From the NCBI GenBank assembly GCA_014305025.1, contig JACRTY010000034.1, positions 1-64,000 of the forward strand: 64,000 nucleotides of DNA, in the 5' to 3' direction. This DNA is from Candidatus Nyctobacter psychrophilus (GTDB lineage: Bacteria; Vulcanimicrobiota; Vulcanimicrobiia; Vulcanimicrobiales; Vulcanimicrobiaceae). Under the pieces are notes generated by a model. The model saw only the letters and a list, made by a program, of their open reading frames with translations, was not told where the DNA came from and made no database searches. Position 1 is the stretch's first letter, and each line of letters starts with the position of its first letter. Positions 33,266 to 41,858 of the stretch are shown in pieces. A program made the translations under genes and the position numbers.

Positions 33266-33865
33266 GTGCCGGCAGATGTCGCCTCCGCGCCGTTCGTGCA
33301 CGAGACGGCGTCGATCGAAGACGGCGCACAACTTGGGCCGGGAACGCGCATTTGGCACCAAGCGCAGGTGCGCCGCGGGGCGCGCATCGGCGCACGTTGC
33401 ATCGTCGGCAAAGGCGCCTTCGTCGACTTCGACGTGATCGTCGGCGATGATTCGAAGCTGCAGAATTATGCCTGCGTGTACCACGGCGTCACCCTCGGGC
33501 GCGGCGTATTCGTCGGTCCGCATGCGGTATTCACCAACGATCGGCGCCCGCGGGCGACGGACGTTTCCTTCACGCCGCTGGGTGACGGCGACTGGGATGT
33601 CGGCGAAACGACCGTCGGCGACGGCGCGGCGATCGGCGCGAACGCGACGATCTTACCGGGCCTGCGCATCGGGCACTGGGCGATGATCGGAGCCGGTGCC
33701 GTCGTGACCGCCGACGTACCCGCGTATGCGCTGGTCGTCGGCACTCCCGCGCGACGCATCGGCTGGACCTGCGCGTGCGGTGCGCGGCTGGACGACGATG
33801 CGCTGGACTGTGCGCGCTGCGGCCCGCTACCGCTCGATCATCCGCTCAATACCGTCGGACGTTGA
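33266..33865 (+). CDS. Left-handed beta-helix N-acetyltransferase (WbpD/WlbB-like)
   Basis: A 199-aa hexapeptide-repeat acyltransferase: FVHETASIEDGAQLGPGTRI, WHQAQVRRGARIGARCIVGK, NYACVYHGVTLGRGVFVGP and AAIGANATILPGLRIGHWAM, MIGAGAVVTADVPAYALVVG trace the prism coils; the His in YHGV is the likely base. A C-terminal Cys cluster (CACGARL...CARCG) could bind zinc and is typical of the WlbB subgroup. It would acetylate the 3-amino group made by the upstream aminotransferase. It ends inside the convergent hypothetical gene by 20 nt. Confidence 0.92.
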   Translation: MPADVASAPFVHETASIEDGAQLGPGTRIWHQAQVRRGARIGARCIVGKGAFVDFDVIVGDDSKLQNYACVYHGVTLGRGVFVGPHAVFTNDRRPRATDVSFTPLGDGDWDVGETTVGDGAAIGANATILPGLRIGHWAMIGAGAVVTADVPAYALVVGTPARRIGWTCACGARLDDDALDCARCGPLPLDHPLNTVGR

Positions 33866-34256
33866 GCAGATTCGCGCTGCGAAACGCCGCTTCGACGCGG
33901 TCGACCGACGCGGCGTTGGCGAAGTAGGCGACGACCGAGCGGCCCCGCTCGATCGCTTCGGCGTAATTGTCGAGTTCCGATTCCGGGATGTCGAGGTCGC
34001 CCAGCCGGTCGGTCAACGACTCGCTTCGAAAAAAGCCGCGCGATTGGTGCACGTTGGTGAGTCCGGGGACGCCCGTGCCCGTGCTCGATCCGCCGCTGAA
34101 CATGTCGCTGTCGATCGTCGTGCGGCGAAAATCCAGGGACGAATCGTCGGAATTGATGACCTGCAGATCGTCGGCCGAGAGGCCGGCATCGTGGAGTGCG
34201 GCTTTGAGCGCGGTCACATCGCCCTTCGGCGAGAGACCCGTGACGACCAGACCCAT
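33846..34256 (-). CDS. Hypothetical protein, stress-protein-like helical C-terminus
   Basis: A 136-aa soluble protein I cannot name. It opens with MGLVVTGLSPKGDVTALKAA, has a Ser/Thr/Gly-rich middle, and ends with RLGDLDIPESELDNYAEAIE, RGRSVVAYFANAASVDRVEA and LLNVRRY. That tail resembles general-stress (YflT/17M-like) domains, in which an amphipathic beta-alpha unit repeats. The 20-nt convergent overlap with the acetyltransferase gene is unusual but both frames look real. Cytoplasmic; function unknown. Confidence 0.62.
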   Translation of the reverse strand: MGLVVTGLSPKGDVTALKAALHDAGLSADDLQVINSDDSSLDFRRTTIDSDMFSGGSSTGTGVPGLTNVHQSRGFFRSESLTDRLGDLDIPESELDNYAEAIERGRSVVAYFANAASVDRVEAAFRSANLLNVRRY

Positions 34257-34377
34257 AGAACCTCCCGTTTCATTACGTTACGATGTGAGCGACGCATGTG
34301 AAGCAACGCGGCGATCGGACCTTCGCCGACCGGGCCGACGGCTCCTAACCGGCCGATCAGCGACGCGGTCCGAGCGT

Positions 34378-35217
34378 TTACGCGGCCGTCGAACTGACGG
34401 GTGGTCCGCTGCCCGGACCGCGCGGCGGGCCAAAGTTCGACTCGCGCACGAAGGCGAGAATCGCCGAGCCGAGCCCCACCAACAGGACGAGGGCGATCAC
34501 CGCCCACCCGACGGTCGGCAACGTCTCGGCGGCGGTCACCACGATGAGGCCGAGCCCGAGCGCTCCGAGCGGCGTCGGCGTCTTGTGCGGAAGCAGCAAC
34601 TCGTAGAGTCGCCGCCCGATCAGCAGTGCGACGGCCGCATTGCCGATGCACAGCGCCGCGAAGACGAGCGCAGCTTCGAGCGGGATCAGCGGAATGCCGA
34701 GAATCGAAAACGCCAGGAAGACGCCGACCGGAACGATCGCGATCGCCGCCAGGGCGCCGACGAGTCCCGACATTCCGGGATGTTGCTCGACGCGATCGAG
34801 CGCGACGCGTACCCGCATCGGAAAGAGCAGAAAGGCGAACAGCACGACGACATCCCACGCCAGCTTCTTAAGGAAGCTGTGATTCTGCGCGAACAGATCG
34901 TCGTTCGAGAGCGGCCCGACCCATGGCACGAAAGCGTCCCCCGCCGCATTGACGACGCGGCCGTCCACTTGGCATCCGTCGAGTTGATTGAAGGAAGCGA
35001 AGAACGTGTGCACGTCGCCGTCGACCTCGGCGCCGTCGCTGCACGTGACGCTACCGAAAATGACGTCGAGGTTGCCGCGCACTTCGTCCCCGTCGCCGAT
35101 GTCGAGATTACTGAACCACACGGTCTTGCCGTGATCGTAGGTGTGCGCAGAGGCGAAGGAACCTGTAGCCGCCGCTAGCCCGATGAATGCCGCCAAGGCC
35201 ACGAGTACCCGGCGCAT
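34378..35217 (-). CDS. Bactofilin-like exported domain fused to four-helix membrane segment
   Basis: A 279-aa protein with a signal-like N-terminus (VALAAFIGLAAATGSFASA). A beta-rich stretch follows with repeating D-G-x-x-V/E turns (WFSNLDIGDGDEVRGNLDVI, FGSVTCSDGAEVDGDVHTFF, LDGCQVDGRVVNAAGDAF), like polymer-forming bactofilin coils. From about residue 115 it has four or five transmembrane helices and a Gly/Pro-rich tail. Its ATG overlaps the anti-sigma stop (TGATG), so it is third in a sigma/anti-sigma operon. It may be a membrane-stress effector; unproven. Confidence 0.72.
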   Translation of the reverse strand: MRRVLVALAAFIGLAAATGSFASAHTYDHGKTVWFSNLDIGDGDEVRGNLDVIFGSVTCSDGAEVDGDVHTFFASFNQLDGCQVDGRVVNAAGDAFVPWVGPLSNDDLFAQNHSFLKKLAWDVVVLFAFLLFPMRVRVALDRVEQHPGMSGLVGALAAIAIVPVGVFLAFSILGIPLIPLEAALVFAALCIGNAAVALLIGRRLYELLLPHKTPTPLGALGLGLIVVTAAETLPTVGWAVIALVLLVGLGSAILAFVRESNFGPPRGPGSGPPVSSTAA

Positions 35218-35768
35218 CAGCTCGGTTCGCTCGCACGCTGGGCGTTACGGCGCGCGCGCCGCAGCGCATAGAGTCCGGCCACGGCGCCGGCGAGCAAGAC
35301 GTCGCCACCCAGGATTGCGCCCATCGCACGCGTGACTTCCGGCGTCTGGGCGCCGAAGAGGTGGCCGGCGGACGTCGTCAGCACTCCGGCTGCGAAGCCG
35401 AACTGTCGTGCCGAGGCGCCGAGCATGGCGAGCATCGCGCGCGCCGTTGAGCCGCCCCACCACAAGAACGCTCCGATCGTGGCCCAGGCAAAGACGATGT
35501 ACGTCACGAGGACCGGCAAGGTTGGAATGCGGTGCACGTGCGGTTGCGGCAGCGCCCGCACGTCGGCCATTACTTTATAGGTGAAGTTTGCGGCGGGCTC
35601 GAGCCGCCGCGGGCCCAGCAGCAGCGCATCGATCACGCGCAACTCTTCGAGCAGTCCGGCACACTCCGGACAGGAGCCGACGTGCACGGCGATGAGCGCG
35701 CGTTCTCGCGGCTCGAGGTCGCCGTCGACGTATGCGTCGAGGCGAGGCTTAAAATACGAACAGCGCAT
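35217..35768 (-). CDS. Membrane anti-sigma factor with zinc-finger-like domain
   Basis: A 183-aa protein. The N-terminus carries the ZAS-type motif: CSYFKPRLDAYVDGDLEPRE, then HVGSCPECAGLLEEL (His-x3-Cys-x2-Cys). One or two transmembrane helices follow (VLVTYIVFAWATIGAFLWWG and AILGGDVLLAGAVAGLYAL). Anti-sigma factors of this type hold the cognate ECF sigma at the membrane. Its start lies inside the 3' end of the ECF sigma gene (20-nt overlap) and its stop overlaps the bactofilin-like gene, so all three are co-transcribed. Confidence 0.88.
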   Translation of the reverse strand: MRCSYFKPRLDAYVDGDLEPRERALIAVHVGSCPECAGLLEELRVIDALLLGPRRLEPAANFTYKVMADVRALPQPHVHRIPTLPVLVTYIVFAWATIGAFLWWGGSTARAMLAMLGASARQFGFAAGVLTTSAGHLFGAQTPEVTRAMGAILGGDVLLAGAVAGLYALRRARRNAQRASEPS

Positions 35769-36414
35769 CGTGGAGTCCCAAGGAAGAGCGCTTTTTCGGC
35801 TGATCTGGGGAAGGCGGATGGAGCGCTTGGGCTGCGGTGCGCTGACGTTCCCGCAGCCGTTCCGCAAGCGCAAGCTTCCCACGATGGATGAGCGTCTTCA
35901 CGTTACCGAGCGACAGGCCCATCGTCTGGGCGATCGCTTGATATTCCATGTCATCGTAATAGCGTAACGACAGCACGGTGCGCGTGCGGTCCGGCAGCTC
36001 GGCAAGCGCCGCGCGCACGTCACTCTCCGCTTCCGCACGCAAAATGCCGAGCGACGGGTCGGCCTCGGGCGACGTGTCGGGCAAGGCGTCCTCGAGCGTT
36101 CGGTCTTCGCCGAGTTCCTGCGTCGGGGCACGGCGCTGCGACTTCGCCAAGTACGTGCGCACGACGTTGCGCGCGATATGGTAGAGCCACGTCGAAAACT
36201 TGCCGAGGCTCGGATTGAAGGTGCCCAGGTGGGCGTAGGCGCGCAAGAACGTTTCCTGAGAAAGGTCTGCGACGTCGGCCGGACCGCGGACGCTCGCACC
36301 GATGAAGTTTGTAATGCCTTTCTTGTAACGGTCAACCAGGACGGCAAAGCGTTCGTGATTGCCGCCGAGGACGAGCCGGACCAACTCGTCGTCGTCCTGC
36401 TCTACGATCGTCAC
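35749..36414 (-). CDS. ECF RNA polymerase sigma factor (RpoE/SigW-like)
   Basis: A 221-aa ECF sigma factor: region 2 with ERFAVLVDRYKKGITNFIGA, VADLSQETFLRAYAHLGTF and KFSTWLYHIARNVVR, and region 4 with LPDRTRTVLSLRYYDDMEYQ and IAQTMGLSLGNVKTLIHRGK. The Ser/Pro-rich C-terminal extension of about 30 residues overlaps the anti-sigma start. GTG start; AGGAGG abuts it directly, so GAGGCG a little further upstream may be the working ribosome site. Expected to be held by the membrane anti-sigma factor encoded next. Confidence 0.94.
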   Translation of the reverse strand: MTIVEQDDDELVRLVLGGNHERFAVLVDRYKKGITNFIGASVRGPADVADLSQETFLRAYAHLGTFNPSLGKFSTWLYHIARNVVRTYLAKSQRRAPTQELGEDRTLEDALPDTSPEADPSLGILRAEAESDVRAALAELPDRTRTVLSLRYYDDMEYQAIAQTMGLSLGNVKTLIHRGKLALAERLRERQRTAAQALHPPSPDQPKKRSSLGLHDALFVF

Positions 36415-36483
36415 CCTCCTCGCCTCTCTTCTTACGCGTGCTGTACTTGCACCCGGCCGTCAGGTTTCAATATGTCGAAGGCG

Positions 36484-37113
36484 TTAGGGATCATAGGCGG
36501 CGGACTCGACGTTCACGTACCCGCGACGCCGGTCGGGCGCCGGGGCGTTGACGGTGACGCTAAGCCGATGAGGCCCCTGCGGTAGCGGGCCGCTGGCAAA
36601 GACGAGCGTATGGGGACGCTTCAAACGGGCTCGGAAGCTGACGTCGGGATCGACCATCACGCCGTCGATGGCCACGCTTCCGGCCCCGCCACCCGGACCG
36701 TTGACGCCGTAGAGCCGAATGCCGTGGCCGACGAACCGGACGATGAGGCGGGCGCCCGGTATCAGGCTGCGGGCGCTCATCCCGGCGTAGCGGCCGTCGT
36801 TCATCCCGCTGACGACTTGCCACTTTCCGCGGAAATGGAAGTCGTCGGCCGACACAGCGACGGGAATCCGTGCTGCCGGGGCGGTCGGAGCAGCGGTGGC
36901 GGCCGTTGTCGGAGCGGTCGTGGCGACGGTGGTCGGCGCGGCCGTGGCCGCTGCGGTCGGGGCGGTGGCCGGCGTCGCTTGTGTCTGGGTCCCAAGTGAC
37001 GCCGGCCGCCTCGAAACGACGCCGTAGATGATCAGCGCCAGCCCGGCAACGAGCAACAGGCCCGCGACGGCGACCGTCATCGGGAGTTTTGAGCGCGAGC
37101 GGGTCATCAACAT
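36484..37113 (-). CDS. Membrane-anchored exported protein with Thr/Ala/Pro-rich linker
   Basis: A 209-aa protein with one N-terminal anchor helix (MTVAVAGLLLVAGLALIIYG), a 40-residue linker of Ala/Thr/Pro in near-repeats (PTAAATAAP, TTVATTAPT), and a beta-rich C-terminal domain (FHFRGKWQVVSGMNDGRYAG, VRFVGHGIRLYGVNGPGGGA, SVAIDGVMVDPDVSF, GPHRLSVTVNAPAP) resembling a carbohydrate-binding or galactose-binding-like jellyroll. Starts at ATG-TTG-ATG; the first ATG was taken. Stand-alone gene, divergent from kamD. Function unknown. Confidence 0.75.
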   Translation of the reverse strand: MLMTRSRSKLPMTVAVAGLLLVAGLALIIYGVVSRRPASLGTQTQATPATAPTAAATAAPTTVATTAPTTAATAAPTAPAARIPVAVSADDFHFRGKWQVVSGMNDGRYAGMSARSLIPGARLIVRFVGHGIRLYGVNGPGGGAGSVAIDGVMVDPDVSFRARLKRPHTLVFASGPLPQGPHRLSVTVNAPAPDRRRGYVNVESAAYDP

Positions 37114-37271
37114 GAATCTTCTGCTCCCGGGCTCTGCGGCTGCGCGCCGTCCGGCTTCCTTTCTTATCGGATTGCGTTTGCGCTTCACATACCCCGCCAC
37201 AGGAGTCCGACAGGCTCCTCGGCCTCGTAAGATGGGCGCCGCGGGGGGAGGCGAAAGAACAGCCGCTCAGC

Positions 37272-38828
37272 ATGGAACTTCGCATCGACTGCGCGCTCGT
37301 CGCCGATATGCGCCGGCTCGCGCGCGAGATCGCCAATCCGATCGAGGACTTCATTGCGGCCCACGGCACCGTGTCGGTCGAGCGCGCCGCGCTACGTCTG
37401 CTCGGCGTCGACGGCGTGGGCCATGGCGACGTTCCGCTTCCGAACCTCGTCGTCGAGCGTTTCGGGTGCGAGCGGCTGGGGTCGGGCGTCGTTCGGCCGC
37501 TCGGAGCGCTCGTCGCCGAGACGGGACGCACGCCCGACGACGTCGCGGGTGCCGTCGGCGACGGCAGCCTCGATGTCGCGCTGGCGGACGGCGTACCGGA
37601 GACGGCGGCGCGCGCGGCGCTCGAGAACTATGTCGCCCGCGCCCTCGCGCGCATCGACGCGCGCCGCCAAGAACGAGCGGCGTTGCTCGGGCGCCTGCCC
37701 CAGTCGCCCCCTCCGCTGCTGTACGTGATCGTGGCCAGCGGCAACATCTATGAGGATCGCACCGCCGCCATCGCAGCCGCCGAAGCGGGGGCGCAGATCA
37801 TCGCGGTCATTCGCTCGACCGGCCAATCGCTGCTCGACTTCGTGCCGTACGGCGCAACGACCGAAGGGTTCGGCGGCACCTATGCGACCCAAGAAAATTT
37901 TCGCATCATGCGCGAGGCGCTCGATGCCGTCTCCGAGCGCCTCGGGCGCTACGTGATGCTGACCAACTACGCCAGCGGATTGTGCATGCCCGAGATTGCG
38001 ACGATGGCTGCGCTCGAGCGGCTCGACATGCTGCTCAACGATTCGATGTACGGCATTCTGTTTCGCGACATCAACATGCAGCGCACCTTCATCGACCAGC
38101 ATTTCTCGCGGATGCTCAACACCCGATCCGGCATCATCATCAACACGGGCGAGGACAACTATCTGACGACCGCCGACGCGGTCGAACAAGCCTCGGCCGT
38201 GCTCGCATCGCAGTTCATCAACGAAGCCTTTGCGCATGGTGCCGGCATGCCCGATGAGCAGATCGGCCTCGGTGATGCCTACGAGATCGATCCGTCGCTC
38301 GAAAACGGCTTCTTGTTCGCGGTCGCTCAGGCGCAGCTTGCGCGCCAGTGCTTCCCCGCTGCGCCGCTCAAGTACATGCCGCCGACCAAGCACATGACCG
38401 GCGACGTCTTCAAAGGCCATCTGATCGACGCGATGTTCAACCTTACGTCGGTCATGACGAAGCAAACGATTCACCTCTGCGGCATGATGACCGAAGGGAT
38501 CCATACGCCGTTTTTGGGCGACCGCGCCCTGGCGCTGGAAAACGCGCGCTACGTGATGTCGACGGCGCGCCATTTCGGCGACGAGATCAGTTTCAAAGAA
38601 GACGGCATCGTCGAACGCCGCGCCGCTGCCGTGCTGCGCGATGCGCACGCGCTGCTCGAACGCGTCGCCGAGCGCGGTCTGATGGCATCGATCGAAGCCA
38701 AGACCTTCGCCGACGTCTCGCGCACGCCCGAAGGCGGCCGCGGCTTCGAGGGCGTCTTCGAACGCGCGCCGGATTATTGGAACCCGTTCGAAGAAGCGCT
38801 CATGCCCCTTGCGTCGGCAGCGCCATAG
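37272..38828 (+). CDS. kamD: Lysine 5,6-aminomutase alpha subunit
   Basis: Catalytic TIM-barrel subunit of the adenosylcobalamin/PLP enzyme that moves the terminal amino group of D-lysine (or beta-lysine) from C6 to C5. The 518-aa length fits. Recognisable blocks are LLYVIVASGNIYEDRTAAI, AVIRSTGQSLLDFVPYGATT, EGFGGTYATQENFRIMREAL, LCMPEIATMAALERLDMLLN, NTGEDNYLTTADAVEQA, KYMPPTKHMTGDVFKGHLID and LCGMMTEGIHTPFL. kamE follows 10 nt downstream. The other lysine-fermentation genes (kamA, kdd, kce, kal) are not in the window. Confidence 0.96.
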   Translation: MELRIDCALVADMRRLAREIANPIEDFIAAHGTVSVERAALRLLGVDGVGHGDVPLPNLVVERFGCERLGSGVVRPLGALVAETGRTPDDVAGAVGDGSLDVALADGVPETAARAALENYVARALARIDARRQERAALLGRLPQSPPPLLYVIVASGNIYEDRTAAIAAAEAGAQIIAVIRSTGQSLLDFVPYGATTEGFGGTYATQENFRIMREALDAVSERLGRYVMLTNYASGLCMPEIATMAALERLDMLLNDSMYGILFRDINMQRTFIDQHFSRMLNTRSGIIINTGEDNYLTTADAVEQASAVLASQFINEAFAHGAGMPDEQIGLGDAYEIDPSLENGFLFAVAQAQLARQCFPAAPLKYMPPTKHMTGDVFKGHLIDAMFNLTSVMTKQTIHLCGMMTEGIHTPFLGDRALALENARYVMSTARHFGDEISFKEDGIVERRAAAVLRDAHALLERVAERGLMASIEAKTFADVSRTPEGGRGFEGVFERAPDYWNPFEEALMPLASAAP

Positions 38829-38838
38829 CCGCTAAACG

Positions 38839-39579
38839 ATGAGCACGTACGTCAAACCCTACGGCGACACGAAGGACGATGGTAAAGTGCAGCTGTCCTT
38901 TACGCTGCCGCTGGAGTGGAGCGAGGCAGCGGATGAAGCGGCCCGGCAGCTCGTCGCCAAGATGGGATTCTCCGACGTCGCGGTGGCGGAAGGGCGGCGA
39001 ATCGCGCATGGGTTTTCGTTTTTCGTCGTGTACGCGAGCACGCCGGTAGCGGTCGACGCCGATTCCATCGTGGCGCCGTCCGCCAAGGCGCATGCGATGT
39101 CGCTCGACGAGATCGACGCGTTCGTGCGCGAGCGCGTGGGCCGCAATATCCGCATCGCGGGAGCGTGCATCGGCACGGACGCGCACACGGTGGGTATCGA
39201 CGCGATTCTCAACATGAAGGGTTATAAGGGCGATTATGGGCTAGAGCGCTACAAGGAGTTCGTGACGTTCAATCTGGGCAGCCAGATTTCGGTGGAAGCG
39301 CTCGTCGACTTTGCGAAGGACAATCGCATCGACGCGCTACTCGCCTCGCAGGTGGTCACGCAGAAGGGCAGCGACGTCACCAACTTCACGGCGCTCGCCG
39401 AACTGCTGGAAGCAGAAGGTATCCGCGACGACGTGATCCTGATCGCCGGGGGTCCTCGGATGACCAACCTGTTAGCGACCGAACTCGGCTACGACGCCGG
39501 GTTCGGGCGCGGCACGGTACCGAGCGACGTCGCGGCCTTCGTTGCTACGCGGATGGCCGAGCGCATCGCCCGTATGTGA
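38839..39579 (+). CDS. kamE: Lysine 5,6-aminomutase beta subunit
   Basis: Cobalamin-binding subunit of 246 aa. An N-terminal dimerisation domain precedes the B12 Rossmann domain with the base-off motif D114-x-H116-x2-G119 (GTDAHTVGIDAI). K127 in NMKGY lies 11 residues after the His, the same spacing as between the Co-ligand His and the PLP Lys in the clostridial enzyme, so it is the probable PLP lysine. Later blocks are FNLGSQISVEALVDFAKDN and ILIAGGPRMTNLLATELGYD. Its stop overlaps the start of the PBP4-type gene (GTGA). Confidence 0.95.
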   Translation: MSTYVKPYGDTKDDGKVQLSFTLPLEWSEAADEAARQLVAKMGFSDVAVAEGRRIAHGFSFFVVYASTPVAVDADSIVAPSAKAHAMSLDEIDAFVRERVGRNIRIAGACIGTDAHTVGIDAILNMKGYKGDYGLERYKEFVTFNLGSQISVEALVDFAKDNRIDALLASQVVTQKGSDVTNFTALAELLEAEGIRDDVILIAGGPRMTNLLATELGYDAGFGRGTVPSDVAAFVATRMAERIARM

Positions 39580-41174
39580 GCGGGCTCGATACCAAGGGTC
39601 GCCCCATTGCCGCCCTCAGGACTGCCCTGAGCCGAACCGCACTTCTGGCGGCGTTTTTCAGCGCGGGCGCAGTCAACGTTGCACATGCGCAGCCTGCCGC
39701 AATCGTAACCCCGACGGTTGGAGGCGACCCGTGGACCGCCGCCGGCGTCGCGAAATTGTCGGGCGATCTCGATGCTGACCTCGCCGACGCACCGGCAATT
39801 CGCGGCGCGCACGTCGCTGTTCTTGCGCTCGACACGCGTAGCGGTGCCGTGCTTTACGCGCGCAACGCCGACGACGAATTCCAACCCGCCAGCACGTTGA
39901 AGCTGCTCGTCGGTAGCGCCGCCCTCGAACGTCTTGGACCTGCCTTCCGTTTTCGCACCGAGGTCGATGTGAGCCGCTCCATGAGCGCGCGCTCGAGCGA
40001 TGCCTTGGATTCCATCGTGCTCGTGGCCGGCGGCGATCCGTTTCTGACGATGGCCGACCTCCGCGATGCGGCCGCCCGCGCGGCCGCCCGCGGCATCATG
40101 AGAGTTCGCGGAGTCCTTATCGACGATTCGCATTTCGATACGGCGCCGTATCCGGCGGGTTGGGTGTGGGACGACTTTGGGCAGGACTATGCTCCGCACA
40201 TCTCAGCGGTGGCTCTCGAGGAAAACCTCGTCCACCTCACCGTCTCCCCCGGATCCGCGGTGGGTGGCCGCGCATACGTCGCCGCCGGACCGGCAGTCAA
40301 CGTCGGAATGTTCTATGAAGGCTGCCTTGCGGAACGCGCCACCGCGATCGCCGTGGTACCGCTGGCAACGACGGGACGAACTTCGGCTGCCTCAACCATC
40401 GATGTCGGCATTTTACCGGGCGGTTGTCTTGCAGTCACCGGCACGATTCCGCTCGGATCAAACCCGCAATCGATCGACGGTGCAGCGTATGATCCAGTCG
40501 TTTACGCAGAGCGAGCCTTTTCCCTGACTCTGCACGATGCCGGCATCGTGCCGGGTACGGTAACGGTGGTGACCGGCGGTATCGACGACGCGGTCCGATG
40601 GACGCCGGTTCCCGGCCTGCAGCCGCAACCGATCTGGAGCCATGAGTCCGATCCGCTCGGCATGTTCCTGGGACCGCGTTTCTGGATTCCCAGTGATAAT
40701 TTCGTCGGCGAGATGCTGCTGCGTCAGCTCGGCTTCGCGGCGGCCGGGAAACCCGGCACCACGGACAAGGGCCTCGCGTACGAACGAGCGTGGCTTGGGT
40801 CGATCGGCGTTGATCCCCAAACGACGACGCTCGCCGACGGCAGCGGCCTGTCGCAGTACGACCGCATCACCCCGCGCGACCTCGTCGCGATTCTACAACA
40901 CGATTGGAACGGCCCGAACCGTCAGTTGGTCCTCAACTCATTGCCGGTCGGCGGCGCGCGGGGCACGATCGAGGGGATCGCCGGAACGCCCGCCGCGGGT
41001 CGCGCGTTCGCAAAGACGGGCAGCATGTCGCACGTGCGCGGCCTCGCCGGCTACCTCGCAACGCAGCGGCACGGTGCCGTGACCTTCGCCTTCAACGTCG
41101 ACGACTGGAACGGCGACTACGCCGCCCTTGCAGCATTGCGGGCCCGCGTTCTTTCACGCATCGTGAGCGACTGA
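39576..41174 (+). CDS. dacB: D-alanyl-D-alanine carboxypeptidase/endopeptidase, PBP4 (S13) family
   Basis: A 532-aa periplasmic penicillin-binding protein that trims or opens peptidoglycan cross-links. Signal peptide ALSRTALLAAFFSAGAVNVA; SxxK motif S106-T-L-K109 (QPASTLKLLVGSAALERLG); SxN-type region in ADGSGLSQYDRITPRDLVAI (here SGL, with the third residue changed); KTG in FAKTGSMSHVRGLAGYL. The insert between the first two motifs, typical of S13, is present. GTG start coupled to kamE, an odd metabolic pairing that may only reflect shared transcription. Confidence 0.93.
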   Translation: MSGLDTKGRPIAALRTALSRTALLAAFFSAGAVNVAHAQPAAIVTPTVGGDPWTAAGVAKLSGDLDADLADAPAIRGAHVAVLALDTRSGAVLYARNADDEFQPASTLKLLVGSAALERLGPAFRFRTEVDVSRSMSARSSDALDSIVLVAGGDPFLTMADLRDAAARAAARGIMRVRGVLIDDSHFDTAPYPAGWVWDDFGQDYAPHISAVALEENLVHLTVSPGSAVGGRAYVAAGPAVNVGMFYEGCLAERATAIAVVPLATTGRTSAASTIDVGILPGGCLAVTGTIPLGSNPQSIDGAAYDPVVYAERAFSLTLHDAGIVPGTVTVVTGGIDDAVRWTPVPGLQPQPIWSHESDPLGMFLGPRFWIPSDNFVGEMLLRQLGFAAAGKPGTTDKGLAYERAWLGSIGVDPQTTTLADGSGLSQYDRITPRDLVAILQHDWNGPNRQLVLNSLPVGGARGTIEGIAGTPAAGRAFAKTGSMSHVRGLAGYLATQRHGAVTFAFNVDDWNGDYAALAALRARVLSRIVSD

Positions 41175-41181
41175 TGACACA

Positions 41182-41199
41182 CAGCGTGCGCGTACGCTG
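41182..41199. terminator. Short hairpin between dacB-type and marR-type genes
   Basis: CAGCGT-GCGCGT-ACGCTG forms a 6-bp stem in the 35-nt gap between two converging genes. No T-run; a weak candidate for a bidirectional terminator. Confidence 0.3.
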
Positions 41200-41209
41200 C
41201 GGCTTCGCC

Positions 41210-41734
41210 TCATGGAGCGCTGCGCGCTTTGGCAGCGTTCACCCGCACCGGGTCGGCTGAGACTTGACCTTGGGATCGACGTAAGGCCTCTCCCACTGCC
41301 AGAGCACGCCGGAAAATGGCGCACAGCGATTCTTGATCGGCCGAGGAAAGATTCGCAATCGCGGGCGGCGGCTGTTTGATTCGCTCGGTGATGCGGTCGC
41401 GCAGGGTGATTCCGGCGCTGGTCATGACCAGCACCTTGATGCGGCGGTCGTGTTCGGCGCCGCGGCGTTCGACCAGACCGCGCGACTCGAGTTTATCGAC
41501 GAGCGCGGTCACGTTGGACGCGTCGCAGCCGAGCAGTCCGGCCAACGCGCTCATCGGTGACGGCCGTTGGTTATCGAGTTGCTTGAGCGCCCACATTTGT
41601 TGCGGCGACAACTCGAAGTCGGCGGCAACCATTTCCATGTAGGGCTTGCTCGCCTTCATGACTTCGTAAAACAACTCCCACGCTTCCGCACCGCAGGCGC
41701 GCGTGTCAACGTCGGGGCGATCGGGTGCAATCAC
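41210..41734 (-). CDS. MarR-family transcriptional regulator
   Basis: A 174-aa winged-helix regulator: MEMVAADFELSPQQMWALKQ, PSPMSALAGLLGCDASNVTA (recognition helix), LVDKLESRGLVERRGAEHDR (helix plus wing) and IKVLVMTSAGITLRDRI. MarR dimers usually repress a nearby gene and are released by phenolic or oxidant ligands. It is divergent from the ECF sigma gene at 41859; the 124-nt gap is a candidate operator region. GTG start. Confidence 0.92.
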   Translation of the reverse strand: MIAPDRPDVDTRACGAEAWELFYEVMKASKPYMEMVAADFELSPQQMWALKQLDNQRPSPMSALAGLLGCDASNVTALVDKLESRGLVERRGAEHDRRIKVLVMTSAGITLRDRITERIKQPPPAIANLSSADQESLCAIFRRALAVGEALRRSQGQVSADPVRVNAAKARSAP

Positions 41735-41858
41735 AGCAACATTTTACCGGTCGACTTTCCGTTGGGCAAGCTCTTGACTGCCCCAAACGTTGATGATACA
41801 AACGAAATGCTTGAACAGTTCAAGTTTCGAGCGGTCGTGATGGAGGGCGACGGAAGCG

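Noticed and set aside
33967-35178. 403-codon plus-strand frame
   Set aside because: Antisense to the hypothetical and bactofilin-like genes; no ribosome site or family signal.
36840-36990. Near-repeat DNA
   Set aside because: It encodes an Ala/Thr/Pro linker; not an array or a mobile repeat.
37392-38648. 418-codon minus-strand frame
   Set aside because: Antisense to kamD.
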